Positions 1 to 8,844 of a stretch of 64,000 nucleotides of DNA are shown here, one piece after another. Source of the DNA: Impatiens glandulifera (lineage: Eukaryota > Streptophyta > Magnoliopsida > Ericales > Balsaminaceae); contig NC_061869.1 in NCBI RefSeq assembly GCF_907164915.1, positions 15,539,125-15,603,124 on the forward strand, given 5' to 3'. The notes under the pieces were generated by a model, which was not told where the DNA came from, did not search any database, and saw only the letters and a program-made list of their open reading frames with translations. Both the position numbers and the translations under genes were made by a program. How positions within the stretch are numbered: position 1 is the first letter of the stretch; each line of letters begins with the position of its first letter.

Positions 1-98
1 AGAGTTATTTCTTCAAATTTGTCATGTCCCCATTTTCCAGCATCTTTTGACTCCCATAATTGCTTTCCTTCAAGTGTCTTCCTAAGCAAGTTGAACAG
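1..98 (-). pseudogene. Btz-motif (Barentsz/MLN51-like) exon fragment, cut by window edge
   Basis: On the minus strand one frame reads a short stretch with LWESKDAGKWGHDKFEE. This resembles the Btz motif of CASC3/Barentsz/MLN51, the exon-junction-complex factor that binds eIF4A3 (the animal motif has LWKDEGRWEHDKF). Only about 30 residues are visible before the frame runs off the window. Nothing upstream on the minus strand gives the rest of such a protein within 2 kb, so it is more likely a captured or broken fragment than a live gene. The family call is from memory of the motif. Confidence 0.45.
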
Positions 99-1403
99 AA
101 CAATAGACCGCAAAATTCATATCAACAAGGTCAAATAGACGGTGAAATGATATAGTTGAAGATCTAGATGATCTATTATGAGATTCTCAAGAATCAATAA
201 TTCAACGGCCCTCTAAGAGATTGAGAGAAGTCAATAACAATTCAATAATACATATGATAAAAAGAATCTCAATTCCCTCGGAAGGACAAATGATTGAATT
301 TCAATAAAGCAATATGACAGTGTAACATATGTCTAATTTTCTACTCCCGATATAACTCAAGCCTCTCACAGTCCTACTAAGATCTAGTAAACCATCACAT
401 AGGTCTACATTATACACTATTCAACAATGGATTCAAATGAATTTAACTGCTAAATCAGAATCTAAAATCAGTTAAGAGTATTATTTGCAAAAAAAAAAAA
501 AGGAAAAACAACAAATGAAATGAATCAATAGAACCAAGTCGCTACTACAAATACATTAGAGCAGTTACTTGGCACCAAACAATGTGCACTTTGCTTTGAT
601 GTGTGTTATTTTCCATCCTTTAAGTCATCTAATCTAGATTCATTGAATTATGTCCGGAGTTTCATTAAACTGCCATTTATTCATAGAATTCAAAATTCAG
701 AAAACATTGCAAGCCCATCAACATTCTAACCTACAAAACAACTATTAGAGCAATGCTATTGTATTTAGCATCTACCTTCATTGTTCACATATTTAGTATT
801 TTTCTAGTAATAGTCAATATAATAACTATCATTTACACAAATGTATACTAAGAAATAGTGCAACATATTCACTATTAATCTGTAATGAGTCAAAATAAAA
901 ATGCATAAGCAAAGCATAGAAAATGCCTCAGCCAAAAGATGACAATGCCCATCCATACTCATTTCTTCTTGTTTATTATGACTAACCTCATACATCGATT
1001 ATATCTCATCTAGATGCAAATATGATACAATTTGGTCTTTGAGCAAGTCATCAGATGGTGAATGAAAGCACCCTGGTCCACTATAAAATTCACCACAAGA
1101 AGACGAAACATTATTAGAAAAGCAAAGTTACTAATTTAGATGCATCATTTTCTACTTAAAGCTACAGACGACGCATATAGTCCTTATACTAGAGACACAA
1201 CCCTTTTCAGAAATTGGATCATCTCTTCTTTGGTGCAGCATGTATATGATCTAAACAAAAATCACAAATCACAAGTTTTACTTTTCAATTCTACAAGCTA
1301 ACTAACTAGTAGACCTAAATCGAGAATAGGGTTCAACAAAGGTTTGCCCATTCATACTAATTGGTCAATAAAGTAAAATTGAAAGTTTGAAATTGAGTAA
1401 TAC
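99..1403. other. Non-coding stretch, possibly intronic
   Basis: AT-rich, with many stops in all frames. A minus-strand frame around 999-1120 reads about 38 codons of normal-looking composition (containing EFYSGPGCFHSPSDD) before a stop, and could be a small exon. I do not recognise it. Nothing else is supportable. Confidence 0.4.
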
Positions 1404-1620
1404 CTAGGATGTAGACATGTAAAGCATAATTTCCATCGACATGAGGGAAGCTTCGAATACAATTTTCTTGAGAACTCAGCAGGTAATTCGGCGTACCTTA
1501 AGAAGGAAAAGAACAAACATCTGATGAATCGAATTTAACAAATGAAGAGATAGGGGAGAGAGCTTACTGGGAGAATCTGGCGGATTGAGTCTTAGGGAAG
1601 GTGGATAGAAAGGCTAATAA
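1404..1620 (-). pseudogene. USB1-like (U6 snRNA phosphodiesterase) two-exon fragment
   Basis: Two minus-strand exon pieces join in frame. The first ends at 1568 with a GTAAGC donor. The second runs 1496 to 1404 between an AAG acceptor and a GTATTA donor. The joined reading contains SFPHVDGNYALHVYI, the hallmark N-terminal segment of USB1/Mpn1, the 3'-5' exonuclease that trims U6 snRNA in the nucleus. The 2H phosphoesterase HxS motifs of the full enzyme are not found downstream, and a TAG stop lies upstream of the first piece in frame. It is therefore a truncated copy. An alternative is that it is the 5' part of a gene broken by rearrangement. Confidence 0.55.
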
Positions 1621-1956
1621 ACATCATTCACAGTGTTCATCTTTATGGATTCACCCAGATTTCAATAAAACCTAACCATTTCTTGGCGACTGAAACACAT
1701 AAGCTACAAACGACGCATAAAAACGAATCAGTTCGGAATCAATAGAGTAGGTAGTGAAAAATAAACCTGAAATATCGACGGAAGAAGAGAGTGTGCGATT
1801 TGGTGAGACAGCGAAGAGGAGATGATCGGCGGAAGAAGGGAGCGCGCGGTTTGGTGAGACAACGAAGAGGAGACGATCGACGGAATAATCGACGAATGAA
1901 GGAGTAGGATAGGCTCTTGGGTTGATCCCCTTTTTAATAGGAAATAGCGATTGGTG
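1621..1956. other. 5'UTR-like stretch with a short tandem duplication
   Basis: About 1780-1893 holds two imperfect copies of a GGTGAGACAGCGAAGAGGAG-type unit roughly 55 bp apart. Read on the minus strand it is CT-rich and ends in a CAG|GTTTAT-like donor, as in plant 5' leaders. It may be the leader of the USB1-like copy. No open frame is convincing. Confidence 0.35.
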
Positions 1957-2672
1957 GGGAAATCGGACGAAATGAACCTATAGATGGGGGCATTTACTTC
2001 CGTCCAAAGCGAAATGAATCAGATTTAATGTAAATACTTAAATTTTTTCATTTCCTTCATTTTGTTTCTCTCTTCTGTTTCTTCTCTTTCTTCTCTCTCT
2101 TCTCTCTTTGTTCGGCGACGGCGAAAACTTTGGCGACGACGACTACGATTATGCACCATGAATCTAAAAAAATAAAAAAACTTTAACCTGAATCGATGTT
2201 TAGAATACAGATTTATGTTCTTATTTTCATACCTTCATTTCAAACCCTAACTCTAACCCAAATCGATTTATGTTCATGTTTTCAGTATCTCCATCTGAAA
2301 ACCCTAAATCAATTTATGTTCTTATTGTCTATTATCTTCATTTCAAACGATTTATGTTGTTTTTAATCAAACTCTAACCCTAAATCAATTAAATCTGTTT
2401 ATATTGGTTTATATTGGTTTATATTGGTTCATATTTGTTCATACTGGTTCATACTGGTTCATACTGGTTCATATTGGTTCATTTTTGTTCATCTTATTGT
2501 TCTTATGTCAATGATGATATTTGCAGATCATATGGGTTCTGTTTCGCGAAGGGCTTCTCGTTACACGAAGGGTTTCTCGTTTCGCGAAGGGCTTCTCGTT
2601 ACGCGAAGGGCTTCTCGTTTCGCGAAGGGCTTCTCGTTTTACGAAGGCTTCTCGTTTCGCGAAGGGCTTCAT
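1957..2672 (+). repeat. Left long inverted arm of foldback MULE
   Basis: It pairs with 3832-4658 in inverse orientation. Shared landmarks in order are GGGAAAT at the tip, a TTTCTCTCTTC-rich leader, GGCGAAAACTTTGGCGAC, AATCGATGTTT, repeats of TATTGGTTCATA, TTTGCAGATCATATGGGTTC, then the CGCGAAG array. Open frames here are mirror images of those in the other arm and are not genes. Confidence 0.8.
2536..2670 (+). repeat. Array of TTCGCGAAGGGCTTCTCG units
   Basis: About seven tandem copies of an 18-bp unit (GTTTCGCGAAGGGCTTCTC, with GTTACGCGAAG variants). The inverse array lies at 3833-3960. The core TTTCGCGAAG is itself palindromic and recurs in the terminal repeats. Confidence 0.85.
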
Positions 2673-3375
2673 GTTTCGTCATATGAGTCTGGATTCAGTG
2701 AAGAAGTACTTACAGCAAGACGGAAACCGGCTAAGTGTCGACGTTATAGATGAAGGATTTTCTCAATAGTCAATACAATTGAGTTGTTTTCATTTAGGTG
2801 TTTTATAATTATATGTTAAAGGGTTTATTTGTAGAATTGCATTTTGAAAGGGGGGAGACATAGAGAAATTGATATTGGACTTGGATAAACTTCCCTTCAT
2901 ATTAAGGGACTTTAATCCAATTTGCATTATTAAACCTAATCCTAATGGAAATTAAAATAAGCTTCATTTCCTCAAATTCTCTAATTTAAAGGAAGCTTCA
3001 TTTCTTTTGTCTGTTTTATTTTTTTAATCAGATATATATAAAGTTTTTCTAATTATTAATATAATATTGTACTTTCATCCTGTCACCTAAAGAAATCAAA
3101 TGATAAACATATTTTTGTTATTTACAATTTGGGATAGAAATTTAAGACAAAACTCACCAAAATGTAATGTTTTTATCATTCATACTCACCAAGAAGTTTC
3201 AAACTAGACTTGAGAGTTATCATATATATAGCTATAAAAAAACAAAAAATGGAGGACGAGTCTAGTTATTATTTGAACAAATAAGAGATATATTTTCTTT
3301 GGATATTGGTGGTAGTCTATTATGGAAATGAAGAATTGTTCTCATTCACCTAATATTTTCTTTGTCATCGTCAAT

Positions 3376-3594
3376 TTATTCTAGTTGTTCATATCGCGCA
3401 CCACCACGCCCATTATTATGATTGTCTGATTTTTCATAGTCGTAGTGCCTATGGTGTCGTCGACGACATTCATATTCATACAATCCCTCCACTTTATCCT
3501 CTGGTTCATCACGATCCTTTGGCTTCTCATAAGATCGCTCACGAGATTTCTCCCTATCACCCTCTCTATCTCTTCCCTTTTCACGGGATTTTCC
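3376..3594 (-). pseudogene. Captured RS/RE-rich exon of an unidentified splicing-type protein
   Basis: A 72-codon exon runs from a TGTGTAG acceptor to a TAA stop. It begins GKSREKGRDREGDREKSRER and ends GRGGARYEQLE, with an Arg/His/Tyr-rich middle. Such Arg-Ser/Arg-Glu tails are typical of plant spliceosomal and SR-type proteins, but the exact parent cannot be named by eye. It lies in the unique core of the foldback element, as expected of a Pack-MULE capture. No intact upstream exon that splices to it was found. Confidence 0.5.
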
Positions 3595-3831
3595 CTACAC
3601 ATGATGGGGTGAACATCAGAATCATTCATATCAAAATGCACAAACTGAAATTCAGATTCAAAAAACACTAACTGTGTTTGGGAGAGGTACAATTCCAATT
3701 CTTTTGTTTGTTTAACAATTTAAAACTAAGAATTCAAATGAAAGCACCAAGGGTGTATGTAGTATTACCGGTCTGCATGACGATCATCCCTTTAGTATTC
3801 GTAGTGCCTATTCGTAGTGCATATGTAGTAT

Positions 3832-4658
3832 GCCCTTCGCGAAATGAGAAGCCCTTCGCGAAACGAGAAGCCCTTCGCGTAACGAGAAGCCCTTCGCGTA
3901 ACGAGAAGCCCTTCGCGAAACGTGAAGCCTTTCGCGTAACGAGAAGCCCTTCGCGAAACAGAACCCATATGATCTGCAAATATCATCATCGACATAAGAA
4001 CAATAAGATAAACAAAAAATGAACCAATATAAATCAATATGAACCAGTATGAACAAATATGAACAAATATGAACAAATATAAACCAATATAAACCAATAT
4101 GAACAGATTTAATTGATTTAGGGTTAGAGTTTGATTAAGAACAACATAAATCGTTTGAAATGAAGATAATAGACAATAAGAACATAAATTGATTTAGGGT
4201 TTTCAGATGGAGATACTGGAAACATGAACATAAATCGATTTGGGTTAGGGTTAAGTTTGAAATGAAGATATGGAAATAAGAACATAAATCTGTATTATAA
4301 ACATCGATTCAGGTTAAGGTTTTCTTATCTTTGTAGATTAATGGGACATAATCGTAGTCGCCAAAGTTTTCGGCGTCGCCGCCGCCGACGAACAAGAACA
4401 GAGAGAAAGAGAGTGAAGAAAGAGAAGAAAGAGAAGAGAGAAAAGAGAGAAGAGAGAGAAACGAAATGAAGGAAATGAAAAAATTTAAGTATTTATATTA
4501 AACCTAATTCACTTCGCGTTTCGCGAAGTCCCTTCGCGTTACGCGAAAAGGGTAATTTCGTCTAAAAAAAAATAAAGTGGTCACCAGATCAATTTTAATT
4601 ATATGGTGACCACGGAGGTAAATGCCCCCATCTTTAGGGTCATTTCGTCCAATTTCCC
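3832..4658 (-). repeat. Right long inverted arm of foldback MULE
   Basis: Inverse of 1957-2672. It contains the complementary CGCGAAG array (3833-3960) and near the tip an extra TTCGCGTTTCGCGAAG / GTTACGCGAA pair (about 4510-4550) next to a self-complementary GGTCACCA...TGGTGACC (about 4578-4612). It ends in AATTTCCC. Confidence 0.8.
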
Positions 4659-4662
4659 ATTA

Positions 4663-4950
4663 GTGTGGGTACCGATCACTACTATCATTAGTAATAACTA
4701 TTGATTAAAGTGTCAATCGCTATTAATAAATAATAGCGGTTAGTTCCTTTTACAATCACTGCTACCTCTTATTAGGTTTATAGCGATTATTTTGTAACCA
4801 ATCGTCGTTATGTCAATGTAGTAACGATTGGTCTAAAGGCCAATCGCTATCATCAAGATAGTAGCGATTGAATTTTAAATCAATCACTACTACTTTGATA
4901 ATAGCGAATGTCTTTTAAACCAATAGCTATGATTGTTCGCTATAAAGTCT
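4663..4950. repeat. Clustered AGCGATTG / CAATCGCT motifs
   Basis: At least ten direct and inverted copies of (T)AGCGATTG or its inverse lie at irregular spacing. One more copy (ATAGCGATTGG) sits just left of the foldback MULE at about 1943-1952. The pattern resembles a subterminal repeat field of a DNA transposon into which the MULE inserted. No terminal CACTA or other clear tip is visible, so the family is unresolved. Confidence 0.5.
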
Positions 4951-5913
4951 TTTTTCACTCAATTAATCATTAGCCTCGACTAAAACCAATTTGATAGTAA
5001 ATAAGCACGCTAATAACACAAACATGGCCAGTTATTTTGTTAGAAAAAACTAATAATTCATTATTTTGTTATAAATAGAAAATTTGTTAGACAAATAATT
5101 TTAATTATTTAAGAAAAATAATTACAACGGCTTATTTTTTTAAAAATGGCATAACCATACTAACATATAACTAAAAAAAGCTAGAAGTTGTGTTAGACAA
5201 ATTTAATTGTACTTAAAAGCAATTTAATTTTTTTTTTTTTATAAAATAATATTAAAAATTAAAATAATAAATATTTATGAATTATTTCAAATATATCAAA
5301 ATATCATAAATTATTTTTTTAACCATTATTTATTTATTTTTAACATAATAAAATATTTTATAATAAAAAATATAAATGTTGAATGATATTTTAAACAATT
5401 TATTTAATAAACATTTAAAATATTACAATGAAAGATTTAATAATTTAACACATTATATATTTTTATCTTTTTATAAATTATAAACTAATTTTATAAATAT
5501 ATATAAATAAATTCATAAAATATAACATAATATATATATATATATATATAAATATTTATAAAATATCAAAACAAAATAAATTAATTTCTTTTAAATCATT
5601 TCTAAATATTTTTTATGTCATCATAATGATTGTTAACCTTGTTGATGATTTTTTTCTTTTTTAACATATCAAATAATTAGCTTACTTTAACTTTAGCTAA
5701 TATATTAAATTTAAAACTAATATATGAATTCTTTAAATTTAATGAACTATTTATAAATTTATTTTGTCTATTTTAAAAAACAAGTAGACCATTGACTTGA
5801 TAATATACTATAGCTTTCTCTCTTCTTTATCAGTCTTCCCATCAGTCTTCTCCAGTCTTCTCCATTGAAGCTTCACCAAATGGTAATGGAATATTTTCAG
5901 ATCTAAAGGCCAA
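4951..5913. other. AT-rich intergenic / promoter region of the DUF4220 gene
   Basis: Very AT-rich with an (AT) run at about 5533-5551. The last 100 bp becomes CT-rich (repeats of CAGTCTTC, about 5830-5865), typical of a plant 5' leader. I see no gene. Confidence 0.6.
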
Positions 5914-8193
5914 ATGTCTACTAATCAACACGCCCATGTCATTTGGGACAAAGCAAAGAACGGATTAGAAAACTGGAAGCAACTATACGAGAAATGGGAT
6001 CTTCGTTTTTTCATCATCATCAGTCTCTTTTTCCAGTTCTTTCTCATCGTCGCCGCCCCTCTACGACGGCGCTCAGCCAACCCTTACCTCGTATTCTTTA
6101 TTTGGATCTTCTATCTCCTCGCAGACTATGTCGCCAATTACTCCCTCGGTCTTATTGCCAAGAGTCAAGTCCGGCGAGTTGATCCCACCGGACCTTTCCA
6201 AAACCCGGATCTCCTCGCGTTCTGGGCACCCTTTCTCCTCGTACACCTCGGAGGCCCCGACACCATTACTGCTTACGCTCTTCAGGATAACGAGCTCTGG
6301 CTCCGTCATCTGTTCAGTCTCCTTTTTCAAACAGGAATCGCCGCGTACGTTTTCATCCTCACTCTCGCAGCTAAAAACCGTCTATGGACTCCAACTCTAC
6401 TAATGTTCCTCGCCGGATTCATAAAATACTCTGAACGCACGCAATCGCTTTACCTCGCTAGCGTCAGGCGTTTTCGTGAATCTTTGTTAACCGAGCCCGA
6501 CCCTGGTCCGAATTACGCGAAACTCATGGATGAATACCACTCGAAGATGCAAGCTAACCTCCCCACTAAGATTGAGATGATTCCGGAGCCTCGTAAGGAA
6601 ATTCATGTGAAAATGGAAAAGGATCAACCTTTAGACGATCTTCAGATCGTCAGAAAGGCTAATGAGTTATTCATGACTTTCAAAGGGCTAATTGCAGATC
6701 TAATCTTCAGTTTTCGTGAGCGAAACCAGAGCCAAACCTACTTCCTTAACAGGACAGCCAGAGAAGCATTCACCATTGTTGAGGTAGAACTCAATCTGTT
6801 CTTTGATATTCTTTACACTAAAGCTGTCGTGATTCAACGCCCTACAGGGTACATTGTTCGTTTAGTCTCGTTTATTTCGATTGTAGCTTCCCTCTTGTTA
6901 TTCTACTTCGAGTCCAAATTGAGTTTTCATTCTTTCGATGTTGGAGTGACCTACTTACTCCTAGGAGGTGGCATTTTTCTAGATGTTTTATCGTTCTTCA
7001 TGCTGATTTTCTCTGATTGGACTGCGGTTGCTGTTACAAAAGCAGACAGACCCAATTGGTTCATGAAATGGATTAGGAAACTTCTCTTTGTCAATAGAAA
7101 GAGATGGCCAAACGATCTTGATGATTCACCTAACTGGTTTAATCGCTTTAAGGATGTCATGTTCCATAGAAGATGGTCTCAAACGATCCCTCAATATAAC
7201 CTAATATACTATTGTTTAAACCAACGTTCAACGATTAAGGCCACATTCATCAGCCTTGTGGGACTAACCAACATTCTCGACGGGATAAAATACGTGAGAA
7301 CGAAGCGATTCAACGCAAAATTGAGAGACTTCATCTTCCACTCGCTTAAAGAGAAATCCATCATGGCTGACGATCTCGAGACCTCCAAAGAAATATACTC
7401 GTCAAGAGGCGATTGGGCGCTCCGACTTAAGGATAAAAGTGAGCTTCTTAGTTTCATCAACAACGTGGACTACGATGAGAGTGTGGTGACGTGGCATATA
7501 GCGACGGATCTCTGCTATTATACCGAGAAAGATAAGAACGACGTTGAAAATCGCGAGAGATGTAAGTTGTTGTCCAATTACATGTTGTATCTCCTCATTA
7601 GGCAACCGTCGTTACTTTCTGCATTGGCTGGTATCGGGGAAATAAGGTATAGAGATACGTGTGCGGAGGCGTTGAAATTCTTCGAAGGAAGAAAGTTGGA
7701 CAAGAAGAAAGAGGAGAAGAAGAGTATAATAATGGTGGCGATTTTGTGGATGGGAAATATGGTTTTAGGTTTAATAAGAAAAATTTATGGTTGTTGTTGT
7801 TGTTTTTGTGGGGAAGAGAAGAATGAAGCCGACGACTCTCCTCCAAACCCGTATCATATAAAGGCGTGTGAAAGCATTCTTGCGGTTTATACGGAGGTTA
7901 AGCCAGTGACGGTTAAAGGTGATAGGAGTAAATCGGTTTTGTTTGATGCTTGTATATTGGCGAAGAAATTAAAGGAATCGGAAGATGATAAATGGAAAGT
8001 AATGAGCCAAGTTTGGGTGGAATTGTTGTCTTATGCTGCTTGTAATTGTAGGGCTTATACACATGCTGCTCAATTGAGTAAAGGTGGGCACTTGATCACT
8101 TTGGTTTGGCTTTTGATGACTCATTTGGGTTTGGGGGATCAGTTTCAAATAAGTGAAGGTCATGCAAGGGCTAAACTCATTGTGGGTAAGTAA
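5914..8193 (+). CDS. DUF4220/DUF594 multipass membrane protein, intronless
   Basis: A 759-residue open frame with no intron, as is usual for this plant family. The N-terminal half matches DUF4220: hydrophobic segments at about 31-51 and 57-80, the family signature WAPFLLVHLGGPDTITAYAL near 105, a membrane segment near 135-155, and FLAGFIKYSERTQSLYLAS near 165-185. Two further hydrophobic stretches lie near 315-375. The C-terminus has the DUF594 signature (GGHLITLVWLLMTHLGLGDQ, then ISEGHARAKLIVGK) and ends at the family's usual place. Basic and acidic cytosolic-type sequence links the two. The biochemical function of the family is unknown. The start has an AAATG context and is the first ATG in frame. 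A relic of a paralogue lies at about 18349-18425, beyond the large MULE. Confidence 0.9.
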   Translation: MSTNQHAHVIWDKAKNGLENWKQLYEKWDLRFFIIISLFFQFFLIVAAPLRRRSANPYLVFFIWIFYLLADYVANYSLGLIAKSQVRRVDPTGPFQNPDLLAFWAPFLLVHLGGPDTITAYALQDNELWLRHLFSLLFQTGIAAYVFILTLAAKNRLWTPTLLMFLAGFIKYSERTQSLYLASVRRFRESLLTEPDPGPNYAKLMDEYHSKMQANLPTKIEMIPEPRKEIHVKMEKDQPLDDLQIVRKANELFMTFKGLIADLIFSFRERNQSQTYFLNRTAREAFTIVEVELNLFFDILYTKAVVIQRPTGYIVRLVSFISIVASLLLFYFESKLSFHSFDVGVTYLLLGGGIFLDVLSFFMLIFSDWTAVAVTKADRPNWFMKWIRKLLFVNRKRWPNDLDDSPNWFNRFKDVMFHRRWSQTIPQYNLIYYCLNQRSTIKATFISLVGLTNILDGIKYVRTKRFNAKLRDFIFHSLKEKSIMADDLETSKEIYSSRGDWALRLKDKSELLSFINNVDYDESVVTWHIATDLCYYTEKDKNDVENRERCKLLSNYMLYLLIRQPSLLSALAGIGEIRYRDTCAEALKFFEGRKLDKKKEEKKSIIMVAILWMGNMVLGLIRKIYGCCCCFCGEEKNEADDSPPNPYHIKACESILAVYTEVKPVTVKGDRSKSVLFDACILAKKLKESEDDKWKVMSQVWVELLSYAACNCRAYTHAAQLSKGGHLITLVWLLMTHLGLGDQFQISEGHARAKLIVGK

Positions 8194-8535
8194 GTAATAG
8201 TTTGAATTCATTTGTTGTCTTACTATGTTTGTTTGTTTGTCTTATGTACTTTTATGTGTTCTAGTAATGTTGTGTTCTTGCATTTAGGTAAGCATGTTAT
8301 TGATTATTAGTTGTATAATGTACATGACTTTGCTGCTTCTCATTTACTTATTATTCTCCTATAATGTTTATGCTTCTAAAGAAAATGACAAAAGTTGAAA
8401 TTGTCAAAATTATTGCCTCTTATTTTCTCTAATATATAAAGAGATGTGGTTGAATGATACCAACTTATTCACATTTATTTTATAGTATTGAGGGTGCTTG
8501 GTGGGAGGTCTTGGAATGGCAAATGAAATTAGGTA
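8194..8535. other. 3' region of the DUF4220 gene
   Basis: T-rich, with no open frame of note. It includes plausible 3'UTR sequence and ends at the target site of the MULE. Confidence 0.5.
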
Positions 8536-8543
8536 GCTTGGTT
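8536..8543. repeat. 8-bp target-site duplication, left copy (GCTTGGTT)
   Basis: GCTTGGTT directly precedes the GGGAAATTTGA tip. The same 8 bp directly follow the opposite tip at 18123-18130. Confidence 0.85.
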
Positions 8544-8672
8544 GGGAAATTTGAGATGAGGTTATTTGATCTGATGGTAATTTGGTAATTTATTTGCGCT
8601 CGTGGTGATTTTATTTTTTTTGGACGATTTTGCCCTTGTCGCAAAACGCTAAGTGACTTAGCGTTTCGCGAA
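8544..8672 (+). repeat. Left terminal inverted repeat of large MULE
   Basis: Matches the inverse of about 17985-18122 with small indels. It contains the palindrome formed by CGCTAAGTG and CACTTAGCG-type halves, the same motif that is amplified inside the element. Weaker similarity (GA/CT-rich leader, then a CGGCGGCGGCGGCG run) continues to about 8830. Confidence 0.85.
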
Positions 8673-8844
8673 GTGACGATATGTGAAATGTCCAGATTAC
8701 CCTTACTATTTAATATAACCTCCGTACTTTTTTTTCATTTATTTTCTTCTCCTTCTCTCTCTTCCCGCTCTTCTCCTCCTTCTCTCTAAACTCCGGCGGC
8801 GGCGGCGGCGAACTCGTTGGAGATCTGTTCGTTCAAAATCCACT

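Larger units (their letters stand above)
1957..4658. mobile_element. Foldback Mutator-like element with about 700-bp inverted arms
   Basis: The ends read GGGAAATCGGACGAAATGA on the left and its near-exact inverse on the right. They continue as long inverted arms (about 1957-2672 and 3832-4658) that match almost base for base through a run of Ser/Phe-free low-complexity ORFs, CCCTAAATC-like stretches and a CGCGAAG repeat array. The right arm carries about 110 bp near its tip that the left has lost. Flanks give only a 7-bp imperfect duplication (ATTGGTG / ATTAGTG). There is no transposase, so it is non-autonomous. The outer arms resemble the right end of the large MULE at 8544-18122 (same CGCGAA-type motif, GAACCAATATGAAC-like runs and GA-rich leader). 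The unique core (2673-3831) carries a captured exon. Confidence 0.75.

Noticed and set aside
2259..2400. AACCCTAA-like telomere motifs
   Set aside because: Only scattered single CCCTAA units within MULE arms, not a tandem telomeric run.
2414..2769. Overlapping open frames rich in FAKGFSFREG or VSRRASR
   Set aside because: They translate the CGCGAAG tandem array and its flank in several frames, with mirror-image frames in the inverted arm. No protein family.
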